Source: [Clostridium] clostridioforme AGR2157 | Lineage (GTDB): Bacteria; Bacillota; Clostridia; Lachnospirales; Lachnospiraceae | Assembly: GCF_000424325.1 (NCBI RefSeq) | Contig: NZ_AUJR01000026.1 | Coordinates: 1-64,000, forward strand | DNA: 64,000 nt | Direction of reading: 5' to 3' | In this document: positions 34,170 to 47,272 of the stretch, piece by piece | How positions within the stretch are numbered: position 1 is the first letter of the stretch | How the letters are laid out: every line of letters starts with the position of its first letter | Notes under the pieces: generated by a model | Told to the model about the DNA's origin: nothing | What the model saw: only the letters and a program-made list of their open reading frames with translations | The model's database searches: none | Position numbers and translations under genes: made by a program

Positions 34170-34823
34170 TCAGCCCTTTTTATGAAATAAATCCATGAGC
34201 CGGAACCGTACGCGGACCTCCGGCTTTTGCTGGGGCTGTTTTGTCCTGTCCAGGGGGGATAACAGGGCATCGTAGTCATCTTCCGCCAAAAGAGACGACA
34301 GGGTTTTTTTGGAGGAATCAGGCACCACTGCGTGGATGGCGTCGGTGTAGCAGAGGGAGGGATAGAGCACGCACCACCAGTTGTGGCCTTTTCCGCTTCC
34401 AATGGTGATGCGGACCGCGTCATAGGTGCCGCAGGGAAATACCATGTCCCCGTAAGCCTTGGTGGGAAAGTAATCCCTTGTTAATTCCAGCTTTACGGGA
34501 TAGGAGACCCCCTGGTCTGCCAGCCAGTCCTGGGCCATGGTTTCGATGCTGGTCTTGTTGCCTTCTATCCACTGTTCAAGCTGTTCCTTGTCCGTATCCT
34601 CAGGTACCTGGCTGTGGATGTAGTCCAGGACCAGCCCCTTTACCCCCAGCTTCAGATTCTGGTCCCTGGCGCTGTCGCTTTCCGCCAGGACGTGAAACCG
34701 GAGGATTTCAGGGGCAATGCGGGATGCCAGGGCTTCCTCGCCGGTGGTGCGGGATGCCATGAGAATGAGGAATGCAGTAAAAAAACAAAGTGCGGATATG
34801 CACAGGCTTATTTTGTATTTCAT
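34170..34823 (-). CDS. spoIIR: Stage II sporulation protein R
   Basis: A 217-residue secreted signalling protein. It has an N-terminal signal/anchor (ISLCISALCFFTAFLILMAS) followed by the SpoIIR core: ILRFHVLAESDSARDQNLKL, then YFPTKAYGDMVFPCGTYDAV and IGSGKGHNWWCVLYPSLCY. In Bacillus SpoIIR is made in the forespore under SigF and triggers SpoIIGA to activate SigE in the mother cell. Its presence shows a sporulating lineage. RBS AAGGAGG lies 11 bp upstream. A SigF-like promoter is seen in the spacer shared with ddl. Confidence 0.92.
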   Translation of the reverse strand: MKYKISLCISALCFFTAFLILMASRTTGEEALASRIAPEILRFHVLAESDSARDQNLKLGVKGLVLDYIHSQVPEDTDKEQLEQWIEGNKTSIETMAQDWLADQGVSYPVKLELTRDYFPTKAYGDMVFPCGTYDAVRITIGSGKGHNWWCVLYPSLCYTDAIHAVVPDSSKKTLSSLLAEDDYDALLSPLDRTKQPQQKPEVRVRFRLMDLFHKKG

Positions 34824-34868
34824 ATGATTTAAGACCTCCTTGGCCGTTGATGCAGTTTTAATTTCTGT

Positions 34869-34896
34869 TTGTAATTATTGCCACATATGTTATACT
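34869..34896 (+). promoter_or_regulatory. Promoter of ddl
   Basis: TTGTAA (34869-34874), 16 bp, TATACT (34891-34896) with a TGn extended -10. It overlaps the SigF-like promoter on the other strand. Confidence 0.55.
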
Positions 34897-34902
34897 ATAA
34901 AC
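34873..34902 (-). promoter_or_regulatory. Possible SigF promoter of spoIIR
   Basis: Minus strand GTTTA (34902-34898), 15 bp, GGCAATAATT (34882-34873). This fits the GywTA-N15-GGnnAnAnT pattern of forespore SigF promoters, the expected sigma factor for spoIIR. Confidence 0.5.
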
Positions 34903-34943
34903 GTAGAACAATCACTAAAATAAGTGAGTTTAAGGAGACTAGC

Positions 34944-36005
34944 ATGGGTAAACTTCAGGCGGCAGTCATATTTGGCGGCCAGTCATCAGAACATATTGTG
35001 TCCTGCATGTCGGCTGTCAATGTCATTGAGCATATAGACAGGACGCGATACGATGTATTACTTGTAGGAATTACAGAAGATGGACACTGGATTAAGGCAG
35101 AATCAACGGAAGATGTAAAAAACGGTACCTGGAGGGACGGGACAGTATCAGCCCTCCTGCTGCCGGACGCAACGAAGAAGTGCATCCTCCTCATGGACGG
35201 AAATTCGGTCCGCGAGGTCAGGGTGGATGTGGTGTTCCCGGTTCTTCACGGGCTGTACGGGGAGGACGGTACCATCCAGGGCCTTTTGGAACTGGCTAAG
35301 ATTCCCTATGTGGGCTGCGGTGTCCTTTCTTCCGCAGTGTCTATGGATAAACTGTACACCAAGATTATCGTGGATGATCTGGGAGTGCGCCAGGCAGCAT
35401 ACGAGGCAGTGTACAGGGAACAGCTTGCGCATATGGAATCGGTGGTGGAACGGGTGGAAAGGCATTTTTCATATCCCGTATTTATTAAGCCGTCCAATGC
35501 AGGCTCCTCCAGGGGCGTGACAAAGGCGGAGGACCGTCAGGCCCTGGAAGCAGGACTATTAGAGGCGGCCCGGCATGACCGTAAGATGCTGGTAGAGGAA
35601 ACCATCATAGGCAGGGAGATCGAGTGCGCTGTATTCGGAGGCGGACTTAAGGAGGTGGCAGCATCCGGCGTAGGAGAGATACTGTCCGCGGCAGAGTTCT
35701 ATGACTTTGAGGCCAAGTATTACAACGAAGAATCCAGGACAGTGACGGATCCGGAACTGCCGGCAGGGGCGGCAGAGAGAGTACGCCAGGCCGCTATGGA
35801 CATATTCCGTGCAGTGGACGGCTATGGACTGGCCAGAGTGGATTTCTTTGTGAAGGATGACGGAGAAGTGGTCTTCAACGAGATTAATACCATGCCAGGT
35901 TTTACCGCCATCAGTATGTACCCCATGCTGTGGGAAGCCAGAGGGATTACTAAGGACCAGCTGGTGGATATGCTGATGGCCCATGGGATGGAACGATACA
36001 CTTAA
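34944..36005 (+). CDS. ddl: D-alanine--D-alanine ligase
   Basis: A 353-residue ATP-grasp ligase that makes the D-Ala-D-Ala end of peptidoglycan precursors. Visible: VIFGGQSSEHIVSCMSA (first substrate loop), FPVLHGLYGEDGTIQGLLEL, VFIKPSNAGSSRGVTKA, EFYDFEAKYYNE (omega-loop region with Tyr, as in D-Ala-D-Ala rather than D-Ala-D-Lac enzymes) and FNEINTMPGFTAISMYPML. Start 34944 (MGKLQAAVIFGG) is preferred, with AAGGAG 8 bp upstream; the longer frame to 34878 lacks an RBS. Followed 17 bp later by a DUF1934 gene. Confidence 0.92.
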   Translation: MGKLQAAVIFGGQSSEHIVSCMSAVNVIEHIDRTRYDVLLVGITEDGHWIKAESTEDVKNGTWRDGTVSALLLPDATKKCILLMDGNSVREVRVDVVFPVLHGLYGEDGTIQGLLELAKIPYVGCGVLSSAVSMDKLYTKIIVDDLGVRQAAYEAVYREQLAHMESVVERVERHFSYPVFIKPSNAGSSRGVTKAEDRQALEAGLLEAARHDRKMLVEETIIGREIECAVFGGGLKEVAASGVGEILSAAEFYDFEAKYYNEESRTVTDPELPAGAAERVRQAAMDIFRAVDGYGLARVDFFVKDDGEVVFNEINTMPGFTAISMYPMLWEARGITKDQLVDMLMAHGMERYT

Positions 36006-36022
36006 GGGAAAGAGGAAGGAAT

Positions 36023-36448
36023 ATGACAAAAGACGTGCTGATTACAATCAGTGGCATCCAGATGATAGACGAAGAGGACTCCGATGTGGAGATGATAGTA
36101 AGGGGAGATTATTATCAGAAGAATGGAAAGCATTACATCCTCTACGAAGAGATGATGGAAGGCTTTACAGGTAAAGTCAAGAACGTAATCAAGATATCCC
36201 CTTCCGGAATGGACATAATTAAAAAGGGAATCGCCAACACCCACATGCAGTTTGAGAAGAACAAGAAGAATCTTTCATGCTACACCACTCCCCTGGGCGA
36301 TATGGTGGTAGGCATACAGGCCAACCGGATTAAAATTAATGAAGAGCCGGACAGTCTGTTGGTGAATGTGGATTATTCCCTGGATATCAATTATGAACAT
36401 CTGTCCGATTGCAGCATCCGCCTGGATGTCCAGTCCTGCCCGCAGTGA
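36023..36448 (+). CDS. DUF1934 (YwiB-like) beta-barrel protein
   Basis: A 141-residue protein with the DUF1934 pattern: DVLITISGIQ, then HYILYEEMMEGFTGKVKNVI, a central MDIIKKGIANTHMQFEKNKK, TPLGDMVVGIQANRI and a final VDYSLDINYEHLSDCSIRLDV. The fold is an eight-stranded calycin-like barrel; function unknown. It is 17 bp after ddl (RBS AGGAAGGA) and shares its transcript, ending at the 36545 terminator. Confidence 0.85.
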   Translation: MTKDVLITISGIQMIDEEDSDVEMIVRGDYYQKNGKHYILYEEMMEGFTGKVKNVIKISPSGMDIIKKGIANTHMQFEKNKKNLSCYTTPLGDMVVGIQANRIKINEEPDSLLVNVDYSLDINYEHLSDCSIRLDVQSCPQ

Positions 36449-36544
36449 CAGGGTACAGGGTACCAATACACAGCGTGACGACGTGGAATGAAACGATAAG
36501 AGCAGTAAAAGAAACTGCAGAAGGATATTGTAAAAGGATATAAA

Positions 36545-36576
36545 AAGAAGCGGCGTGACTGCCGCTTCTTTTTATT
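36545..36576. terminator. Terminator after ddl-DUF1934
   Basis: AAGAAGCGGC (36545-36554), loop GTGACT, GCCGCTTCTT (36561-36570), TTTTATTT. It overlaps the last codon and stop of the convergent gene, so it may serve both. Confidence 0.9.
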
Positions 36577-37033
36577 TCTTATCTTTCTTATCCTTTTTAA
36601 ATCTGGCGAAGAATCCCTTCTTCTTTGGCGGAGTCGGAATCGCGCCGCCTCTCACGCTTTTGATCTCAGTGATGTAGATACCGCTGATGACAACCTTGGC
36701 CTCGGTCTTCACCGGCAGGGAGTCAAATACGCGTCCGTCTGCAATGAGGGTCATGATCTTGGGACCAATCTTGGCTTTGACCACAGGGACCTTTGCCCAG
36801 CGCATATACCTGGGCGTCTGGTCAGTCACTGCTTTGGGAAGCCCGGCCTGGGTAATCTTCATCTTTTTCTTGTCAATGACAAGAATGGATGCGGTCTGGG
36901 CGGCTGCATCTAACAACTGCTGCTGTTCTACCTGGCGCTTCTGGAGCTTGTTTCCCAGAAAGTAGAGAACAACCAGGGCAACAAGAGCAATGACCAGAAT
37001 GACAATCAGTACATTTAAAATAGTCTGAGCCAT
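36572..37033 (-). CDS. Single-span membrane protein, unknown
   Basis: A 153-residue protein: MAQTILNVLIVILVIALVAL begins a membrane helix, followed by a Gln-rich heptad stretch (KLQKRQVEQQQLLDAAAQ), a basic/beta domain (AKIGPKIMTLIADGRVFDSL ... KTEAKVVISGIYITEIKS) and a Lys-rich tail (RFKKDKKDKK). Start 37033 is chosen because GGAGG lies 8 bp upstream; the ATG at 37048 does not fit. The family is unknown to me but looks conserved in Lachnospiraceae next to rpoB. Confidence 0.6.
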   Translation of the reverse strand: MAQTILNVLIVILVIALVALVVLYFLGNKLQKRQVEQQQLLDAAAQTASILVIDKKKMKITQAGLPKAVTDQTPRYMRWAKVPVVKAKIGPKIMTLIADGRVFDSLPVKTEAKVVISGIYITEIKSVRGGAIPTPPKKKGFFARFKKDKKDKK

Positions 37034-37152
37034 GGGGTTTACCTCCAACCTATGTAATTATAGTACCATTCCCCCCGTTAAACAATCTACAACCCCAGGG
37101 GACATTCTATAATAGTATATCATTTTAGACGGTAAATTGCAAGCAAAAATCC

Positions 37153-37181
37153 TTGACACCTTGACAGGTCTGTGTTATTAT
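37153..37181 (+). promoter_or_regulatory. rpoBC promoter
   Basis: TTGACA (37153-37158), 17 bp, TATTAT (37176-37181) with a TGn extension. A second TTGACA at 37161 is badly spaced. The leader of about 170 nt to the rpoB start contains GC-rich dyads (for example ACGTGGGC ... GCCCTCACGT at 37202-37227) that may regulate translation or elongation. Confidence 0.75.
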
Positions 37182-37358
37182 GGAGTGTGCACTATTGTGG
37201 CGACGTGGGCTTTTTGCGCCCTCACGTACGGTTTTACGTTGTATGGCGCCCAATTACAGAGAACGACAGTGATATTTTGCTGCATCTGGCGTCCGGTTCG
37301 GCGTCAGATTGAGATGGAAATATTGCGAACCAAATTAGAAAACAGGGGTGAAACGTCA

Positions 37359-40300
37359 ATGGAGAAAAGCAGAATACGTCCGGTACCGGCCGGGAAAAGC
37401 GTAAGAATGAGCTATTCAAGACAGAAAGAAGTTCTTGAAATGCCTAACTTGATTGAGATTCAAAAAGACTCCTACCAGTGGTTCTTAAAAGAAGGACTGA
37501 AGGAGGCATTTGATGATATCTCTCCCATAGCGGACTTTGCAGGCCATTTGAGTCTGGAATTCGTTGACTTTACATTGTGTAAGGATGATATAAAGTATAC
37601 CATCGAAGAGTGTAAAGAACGGGACGCAACTTACGCTGCACCACTTAAGGTAAAGGTAAGACTGTACAATAAAGATAAAGATGAAATGAATGAACACGAG
37701 ATTTTCATGGGCGACCTGCCCCTGATGACAGATACCGGTTCTTTTGTGATTAACGGTGCTGAGCGTGTTATTGTCAGCCAGCTGGTACGTTCCCCTGGTA
37801 TCTACTACGGTATTGGCCATGATAAAGTGGGTAAGGAACTGTATACCTGTACTGTCATTCCCAACCGTGGCGCATGGCTGGAGTACGAGACAGACTCCAA
37901 TGACGTATTCTATGTACGTGTAGACAGGACCCGTAAGGTGCCTGTGACTGTATTGATTCGTGCCCTGGGATTCGGAACCAATGCGGAAATCCTGGAACTC
38001 TTCGGCGAGGAGCCAAAGCTCTTGGCCAGCTTCGGAAAGGACACCTCCGATAATTACCAGGATGGCCTTCTGGAATTATATAAGAAGATTCGTCCCGGCG
38101 AGCCGTTATCTGTTGACAGTGCAGAAAGTCTCCTTAACAGCATGTTCTTTGACCCCAGAAGATATGACCTTGCAAAAGTCGGCAGATACAAATTTAATAA
38201 GAAACTGTCCTTTAAGTACCGTCTTAACGGACAGGTACTGGCAGAGGACGTGGTGGACACCGCCACAGGCGAGATTCTGGCAGAGGCAGGCACCAAGCTT
38301 GACAAGGAATCTGCCATGAAGATTCAGAACGCGGCAGTTCCCTATGTATGGGTGGACGGTCCTGACAGGAAGCAGAAGGTCCTTTCCAACATGATGGTGG
38401 AGCTTTCCGCCCATGTGCCCTTTAATCCGGAGGAAGTGGGCGTTACGGAGTTAGTATATTACCCGGCCCTGGCTTCTATCCTGGAAGAAGCTGGCACCGA
38501 TGAGGAGTCTCTTAAGGAGGCTGTCCGCAGGAATATCCACGACCTGATTCCAAAGCACATTACAAAGGAAGATATCCTTGCTTCCATTAACTATAATATG
38601 CATCTGGAGGAGCAGGTGGGCAACGCAGATGACATCGATCATCTGGGCAACCGCCGTATCCGCGCCGTAGGCGAACTCCTTCAGAACCAGTACCGCATCG
38701 GTCTGTCACGTATGGAGCGTGTGGTAAGGGAACGTATGACCACCCAGGATATGGATGGCATCACGCCCCAGTCTTTAATCAACATCAAGCCCGTGACTGC
38801 GGCTGTGAAGGAGTTCTTCGGAAGTTCCCAGCTGTCCCAGTTCATGGACCAGAATAACCCGCTGGCAGAGCTGACCCATAAGCGCCGTCTCTCCGCCCTG
38901 GGGCCTGGCGGTCTGTCCAGGGACCGTGCCGGATTCGAGGTGCGGGATGTACACTACACCCACTATGGACGTATGTGCCCCATCGAGACGCCTGAAGGTC
39001 CTAACATCGGTCTGATCAACTCCCTGGCAACCTATGCGAGGGTAAACCAGTATGGTTTTATCGAGGCTCCCTACCGCGTGGTGGATAAGACCACGGATCC
39101 GGCGAACCCAAGGGTAACGGATGAGGTAGTGTACCTGACCGCTGACGAGGAAGATAACTTCGTTGTGGCACAGGCAAATGAGGCCCTGGATGAGGAAGGC
39201 CACTTCATACACAACAACGTATCCGGACGTTTCCGTACAGAGACATCCGAGTTCCAGAAAAAGACCATTGACCTGATGGACGTATCTCCTAAGATGGTAT
39301 TCTCCGTTGCTACGGCCATGATTCCTTTCCTGGAGAACGACGATGCCAACCGCGCCCTGATGGGTTCCAACATGCAGCGTCAGGCAGTGCCCCTTCTGAC
39401 CACAGAAGCCCCTGCCGTGGGTACGGGTATCGAGGCCAAGGCAGCTGTTGACTCCGGCGTGTGTGTGGTAGCTAAGAATGCAGGCGTGGTAGAGCGCTCT
39501 GCTTCTAATGAAATCATCATCCGCAGGGACAGCGACGGCAACCGCGATGTGTACCATCTGACCAAATTTAAGAGAAGCAACCAGAGCAACTGTTACAACC
39601 AGAAGCCTATCGTATATAAGAATGACCACGTGGAAGCCGGCGAGGTAATCGCAGACGGCCCATCCACCTCCAACGGTGAGATTGCCCTTGGAAAGAATCC
39701 GCTTATCGGATTCATGACATGGGAAGGCTACAACTACGAGGATGCGGTCCTGTTATCCGAGCGTCTGGTTCAGGAAGATGTCTATACCTCTGTCCATATT
39801 GAGGAGTATGAGGCAGAAGCCCGCGACACCAAGCTGGGACCGGAAGAGATCACCCGCGATGTGCCGGGCGTGGGCGAGGATGCCCTGAAAGACCTGGATG
39901 AGCGCGGCATCATCCGCATCGGTGCGGAGGTCCGTGCAGGAGATATCCTGGTAGGTAAGGTAACGCCTAAGGGCGAGACCGAGCTGACCGCGGAGGAGCG
40001 CCTGCTGCGCGCCATCTTCGGCGAGAAGGCCAGGGAAGTCCGCGATACCTCCCTTAAGGTGCCTCACGGCGCATACGGCATTATCGTGGATGCAAAGGTA
40101 TTTACCAGGGAGAACGGAGACGAGCTGTCACCAGGCGTGAACCAGACAGTCCGCATCTACATTGCCCAGAAACGTAAGATTTCCGTGGGTGATAAGATGG
40201 CAGGACGTCACGGCAACAAGGGTGTTGTTTCCCGCGTGCTTCCTGTTGAGGATATGCCTTTCCTGCCAAACGGTCGCCCTCTTGACATCGTGCTTAACCC

Positions 40301-41243
40301 TCTGGGCGTGCCTTCGCGTATGAACATCGGACAGGTGTTGGAGATTCACTTAAGCCTTGCAGCCAAGGCCCTGGGCTTCAACGTATCCACCCCTATTTTC
40401 GACGGCGCAAACGAGAATGACATCATGGATACCCTGGAAGTGGCCAACGATTATGTGAACACATCCTGGGAAGAATTTAAGGCTAAATATGAAGACCTGC
40501 TGAAGCCATCTGTAATCGACTACCTTGGCGCTCACTTAGAGCACAGGGAGCTTTGGAAGGGCGTGCCCATCAGCCGTGACGGTAAGGTTCGCCTGAGAGA
40601 CGGACGTACCGGCGAGTACTTTGACGGCGCTGTTACCATCGGGCACATGCACTACCTGAAGCTGCACCATCTGGTTGATGATAAGATCCATGCACGTTCA
40701 ACCGGCCCATACTCCCTGGTTACACAGCAGCCTCTGGGCGGTAAGGCTCAGTTCGGCGGACAGCGTTTTGGAGAGATGGAGGTTTGGGCACTGGAGGCAT
40801 ATGGCGCTTCCTATACCCTGCAGGAAATCATGACCGTTAAGTCCGACGACGTTGTGGGCCGTGTGAAGACCTATGAAGCCATCATCAAGGGAGAGAATAT
40901 CCCTGAGCCGGGTATACCGGAGTCCTTTAAGGTGCTCCTTAAGGAGATGCAGTCCCTTGGCCTGGATGTACAGGTACTGAGGGATGACGGCACCGAGGTC
41001 GAGATGAATGAGAACATCGATTACGGCGATACAGAGCTGCGCGCCATGTTAGAGGGCGAGCACCGCTTTGAGGATAAGGAATCCTATGCACAGTTTGGCT
41101 ATCAGGAACAGGAATTCAATGATAGCGAGCTGGTAGCTGTGGAAGAGGAAGAAGAAGTAATCGCCGATGATTACACCGAAGAGGCTGATGACGAGGATGA
41201 TTTATTCCTGGCTGAAGCTGCTGACGGTGAAGACGAAGAATAG
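37359..41243 (+). CDS. rpoB: RNA polymerase beta subunit
   Basis: A 1294-residue core polymerase subunit, normal for Firmicutes. The rifampicin region near residues 488-515 reads [20 protein letters not shown] then [11 protein letters not shown], with the sensitive-type Asp, His and Ser. Other marks: [47 protein letters not shown] and the C-terminal [20 protein letters not shown]. The tail after residue about 1240 is acidic. The open frame continues upstream of 37359, but MEKSRIRPV with GGGGTGAA before it is the usual type of start. No rplJ-rplL precedes it. Confidence 0.97.
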   Translation: MEKSRIRPVPAGKSVRMSYSRQKEVLEMPNLIEIQKDSYQWFLKEGLKEAFDDISPIADFAGHLSLEFVDFTLCKDDIKYTIEECKERDATYAAPLKVKVRLYNKDKDEMNEHEIFMGDLPLMTDTGSFVINGAERVIVSQLVRSPGIYYGIGHDKVGKELYTCTVIPNRGAWLEYETDSNDVFYVRVDRTRKVPVTVLIRALGFGTNAEILELFGEEPKLLASFGKDTSDNYQDGLLELYKKIRPGEPLSVDSAESLLNSMFFDPRRYDLAKVGRYKFNKKLSFKYRLNGQVLAEDVVDTATGEILAEAGTKLDKESAMKIQNAAVPYVWVDGPDRKQKVLSNMMVELSAHVPFNPEEVGVTELVYYPALASILEEAGTDEESLKEAVRRNIHDLIPKHITKEDILASINYNMHLEEQVGNADDIDHLGNRRIRAVGELLQNQYRIGLSRMERVVRERMTTQDMDGITPQSLINIKPVTAAVKEFFGSSQLSQFMDQNNPLAELTHKRRLSALGPGGLSRDRAGFEVRDVHYTHYGRMCPIETPEGPNIGLINSLATYARVNQYGFIEAPYRVVDKTTDPANPRVTDEVVYLTADEEDNFVVAQANEALDEEGHFIHNNVSGRFRTETSEFQKKTIDLMDVSPKMVFSVATAMIPFLENDDANRALMGSNMQRQAVPLLTTEAPAVGTGIEAKAAVDSGVCVVAKNAGVVERSASNEIIIRRDSDGNRDVYHLTKFKRSNQSNCYNQKPIVYKNDHVEAGEVIADGPSTSNGEIALGKNPLIGFMTWEGYNYEDAVLLSERLVQEDVYTSVHIEEYEAEARDTKLGPEEITRDVPGVGEDALKDLDERGIIRIGAEVRAGDILVGKVTPKGETELTAEERLLRAIFGEKAREVRDTSLKVPHGAYGIIVDAKVFTRENGDELSPGVNQTVRIYIAQKRKISVGDKMAGRHGNKGVVSRVLPVEDMPFLPNGRPLDIVLNPLGVPSRMNIGQVLEIHLSLAAKALGFNVSTPIFDGANENDIMDTLEVANDYVNTSWEEFKAKYEDLLKPSVIDYLGAHLEHRELWKGVPISRDGKVRLRDGRTGEYFDGAVTIGHMHYLKLHHLVDDKIHARSTGPYSLVTQQPLGGKAQFGGQRFGEMEVWALEAYGASYTLQEIMTVKSDDVVGRVKTYEAIIKGENIPEPGIPESFKVLLKEMQSLGLDVQVLRDDGTEVEMNENIDYGDTELRAMLEGEHRFEDKESYAQFGYQEQEFNDSELVAVEEEEEVIADDYTEEADDEDDLFLAEAADGEDEE

Positions 41244-41259
41244 AAGGGAGTAAATGCTC

Positions 41260-44967
<3,708 letters not shown>

Positions 44968-44990
44968 ATAGAGACCTCATATTAATCATG

Positions 44991-45031
44991 CTCTGGGAAG
45001 GAACAACGTATGTTTCTTCCCGGAGTTTTTT
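44991..45031 (+). terminator. rpoBC terminator
   Basis: CTCTGGGAAGGAAC (44991-45004) pairs with GTTTCTTCCCGGAG (45012-45025), then TTTTTT. Confidence 0.9.
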
Positions 45032-45068
45032 GTGGACGTCCATGAGATGGTATGATTGCAAAAGGCAC

Positions 45069-45097
45069 TTGATAAAATCAAGTTCCTCATGTATAAT
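45069..45097 (+). promoter_or_regulatory. Promoter of a predicted antisense RNA
   Basis: TTGATA (45069-45074), 17 bp, TATAAT (45092-45097), right after the rpoBC terminator and directed toward the 3' end of the minus-strand toxin-like ORF. No sizeable coding gene starts from it. Confidence 0.65.
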
Positions 45098-45103
45098 CAG
45101 AAT

Positions 45104-45200
45104 AGAAAGGTAATCAGATACAGAATCTGATACCCTCAGTTGAATATTACCTTATGGAAATAGCATCCAACTTGGTTAGGGCGGGATGCTATTTCTTATT
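45104..45200 (+). ncRNA. Predicted antitoxin RNA
   Basis: Expected transcript of about 95 nt. It folds as ATCAGATACAGAATCTGAT inside GGTAAT ... ATTACC, then a terminator-like hairpin AAATAGCATCC ... GGGATGCTATTT (45165-45196) with T-rich end. The last 12 nt overlap the stop end of the toxin-like ORF on the other strand, as in type I toxin-antitoxin pairs. The same hairpin could end the toxin mRNA. Confidence 0.5.
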
Positions 45201-45272
45201 ATGTCTATCGTCTATGTACGATAACGCCGCGAAGATAACGAGAAGCAAGGTCAAGACTTCCAGTGTATTCAT
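45189..45272 (-). CDS. Tiny holin-like toxin candidate
   Basis: A 27-residue peptide: MNTLEVLTLLLVIFAALSYI then DDRHNKK. One membrane helix and a short charged tail match the design of type I 'holin-like' toxins such as the pair at 13 and 18 kb (tail DKRNKRK). RBS AAGGAGGG lies 8 bp before the ATG, which is a strong translation signal. It starts 5 bp after the stop of a truncated Xre gene on the same strand, and a promoter on the opposite strand makes an RNA overlapping its 3' end. Too short for routine gene calling. Confidence 0.6.
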   Translation of the reverse strand: MNTLEVLTLLLVIFAALSYIDDRHNKK

Positions 45273-45277
45273 GGGCA

Positions 45278-45550
45278 TCACCCTCCTTTATAAACTAGAG
45301 GGCAGCATAATGATTGGGCAAAGATACATTCCTTTTCTGTCAATTTATTCAATGTCTCGCTTAATTCATCAGTATATTCACCAGGCTTCTTTTGAACACG
45401 GCAGGTATCCCACTTTCTGCCTACCAGGTCATCCAGGGAAATGTTGAGTGCATCGGCAATCAGGATGGCATTGCCGATGGTAGGACTTTTCCTGCCGTTT
45501 ATATATTCGGACAGCTGGCAGCTGCCCTGGGGCTTCCTCTGAATGATGTG
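45278..45550 (-). pseudogene. 5'-truncated Xre/Cro-type regulator
   Basis: The frame gives QLSEYINGRKSPTIGNAILI then ADALNISLDDLVGRKWDT, the second half of an HTH_3 domain, and a tail ending CCPLVYKGG. No start or first helices are present; upstream the frame closes with a stop and the DNA becomes a transporter fragment on the other strand. The toxin-like ORF uses its last codons as a ribosome site. Confidence 0.6.
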
Positions 45551-45612
45551 ATTTCACCTGTTTATTATCCATTTTCCTTTGCGGTCAGGAGAAATGAACG
45601 GAAGGAGGTGAG

Positions 45613-45975
45613 ATGCCCTCTAGTCAATATCATCCACGAACTGCCTGTATTTTTCGGAGGTCTGCCCATTCCCCTTCCCATGGTATTTGCCCTGATATTT
45701 TTCTTCGGCACCATTATCAGCGGTTCCAATGCCATCATACCGCTGTGCATGCCCATGGCTATGGCTGCCATGCCGGACGCGGGCGTTCCCCTGCTGGTGC
45801 TGCTAATGAGTTCTGCCTATGAGCCATGCAGGTATCCCCTACCAATGTATGCCTGTTCATTGCCGCGGAATGCTTTAAGGTGGATATCGGCGCTCTGGTA
45901 AGGAGAAACATTCCCATGATTCTGGTGTTTTTCGCAGTCACGCTGGCATATACAGCCCTGCTGGGTGTGTTTTAG
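45613..45975 (+). pseudogene. Frameshifted C-terminal fragment of a DUF401-like transporter
   Basis: One frame gives LPIPLPMVFALIFFFGTIIS then GSNAIIPLCMPMAMAAMPDA and LLVLLMSSAY. After an apparent 2-nt insertion (AG at about 45822) another frame continues AMQVSPTNVCLFIAAECFKV and ends YTALLGVF at 45975. Together they are the last about 120 residues of a multi-span DUF401-type membrane protein. Truncated at the 5' side by the Xre junction. Not functional. Confidence 0.6.
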
Positions 45976-46016
45976 GGCCTTTGATGCCGGAAATTGCGAA
46001 AAAATAAAGAAATTCC

Positions 46017-46045
46017 TTGACAGAATTTTTTTGCATGTATATAAT
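46017..46045 (+). promoter_or_regulatory. rpsL-rpsG-fusA promoter
   Basis: TTGACA (46017-46022), 17 bp, TATAAT (46040-46045): a full consensus match. The leader is about 80 nt. Confidence 0.85.
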
Positions 46046-46132
46046 AATATGGCGTGCTGAAACACGTAATGTTTTCGTGCGCAAAAAGCTGATATACAGC
46101 AACCGCAGACAATATCACAGGAGGTGAAAAGA

Positions 46133-46552
46133 ATGCCAACATTTAACCAGTTAGTGAGAAAGGGAAGACAGACCAGCGTTAAGAAGTCTACTGCACCTGC
46201 TCTGCAGAGGGGTTACAACTCCTTACAGAAGAAGGCTACAGAGGTTTCTGCTCCGCAGAAGCGTGGTGTGTGTACAGCTGTTAAGACAGCTACCCCTAAG
46301 AAGCCTAACTCAGCACTCAGAAAGATTGCCAGAGTACGTCTTTCCAATGGCATCGAAGTTACAAGCTACATTCCAGGAGAAGGTCACAACCTTCAGGAGC
46401 ATAGTGTTGTACTGATCCGTGGAGGAAGAGTAAAGGATCTTCCGGGTACCAGATATCATATCGTAAGAGGTACACTGGATACGGCAGGTGTTGCAAACAG
46501 AAGGCAGGCCCGTTCCAAATACGGCGCTAAGAGGCCAAAAGAGAAGAAATAA
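46133..46552 (+). CDS. rpsL: Ribosomal protein S12
   Basis: A 139-residue S12 of the 30S decoding site. Start 46133 ([13 protein letters not shown]) follows GGAGGTG; the GTG at 46124 is part of that RBS. The streptomycin-related loops are wild type: [11 protein letters not shown] and [13 protein letters not shown] keep their Lys residues. First gene of the str operon. Confidence 0.97.
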   Translation: MPTFNQLVRKGRQTSVKKSTAPALQRGYNSLQKKATEVSAPQKRGVCTAVKTATPKKPNSALRKIARVRLSNGIEVTSYIPGEGHNLQEHSVVLIRGGRVKDLPGTRYHIVRGTLDTAGVANRRQARSKYGAKRPKEKK

Positions 46553-46603
46553 TTTAGTTAGACCGCAAATTTGATTTGTAGGAATTATGCCGGAATGATG
46601 ATA

Positions 46604-46632
46604 TTGACCTGTAGGTTGCAGGATTATATATT
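46604..46632 (+). promoter_or_regulatory. Possible internal promoter before rpsG
   Basis: TTGACC (46604-46609), 17 bp, TATATT (46627-46632) inside a 201-bp spacer that is long for this operon. The spacer also holds a dyad CTGCAGCGCAGG ... CTTTGCAG near the rpsG RBS, which may be an S7 autoregulation site (inference). Confidence 0.45.
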
Positions 46633-46753
46633 GTAGTACCGTGCATGAACGCATTAGTGGGCAGCCACTCAATGTGAGTACCTATGATCTAATGAAACGC
46701 TGTAAGGGATCTGCAGCGCAGGTCTTTGCAGTTCTATTAAGGAGGGAAGTAAC

Positions 46754-47224
46754 GTGCCACGTAAAGGACATACTCAGAAAAGAGACGTTCTGGCAGACCC
46801 AATCTATAATAACAAGGTTGTTACCAAGCTGATTAACAACATTATGTTAGATGGTAAGAAGGGTGTTGCGCAGAAAATTGTATACGGCGCTTTTGACCGT
46901 GTTGCAGAGACAACCGGCAAGGACGCTATGGAAGTTTTTGAAGAAGCAATGAACAACATCATGCCTGTTCTGGAAGTTAAGGCAAAACGTATCGGTGGAG
47001 CTACCTACCAGGTACCTATTGAGGTTAGGCCTGAGAGGAGACAGACTCTGGCTCTTCGCTGGATTACCCTCTACTCCCGTAAGAGAGGCGAGAAGACCCA
47101 GAAGGACAGACTGGCAAATGAAATCATGGATGCTGCCAACAACACAGGTGCATCTGTAAAGAAGAAAGAAGACATGCACAAGATGGCAGAGGCAAACAAG
47201 GCATTTTCACATTTCCGTTTCTAA
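46754..47224 (+). CDS. rpsG: Ribosomal protein S7
   Basis: A 156-residue S7, the assembly protein of the 30S head. [20 protein letters not shown] at the start and [20 protein letters not shown] centrally are diagnostic. The start is GTG at 46754, 8-9 bp after AAGGAGG. Normal length. Confidence 0.97.
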   Translation: MPRKGHTQKRDVLADPIYNNKVVTKLINNIMLDGKKGVAQKIVYGAFDRVAETTGKDAMEVFEEAMNNIMPVLEVKAKRIGGATYQVPIEVRPERRQTLALRWITLYSRKRGEKTQKDRLANEIMDAANNTGASVKKKEDMHKMAEANKAFSHFRF

Positions 47225-47272
47225 TCTTTGGAATGTGTTTAACCTGTTTGATTATTTAAGGAGGAAAATCCC

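Noticed and set aside
38775-39629. 284-codon minus-strand ORF inside rpoB
   Set aside because: It is fully antisense to conserved rpoB coding sequence, is His/Cys-rich with no recognisable domain and has no RBS. A shadow of the high-GC third-position pattern.
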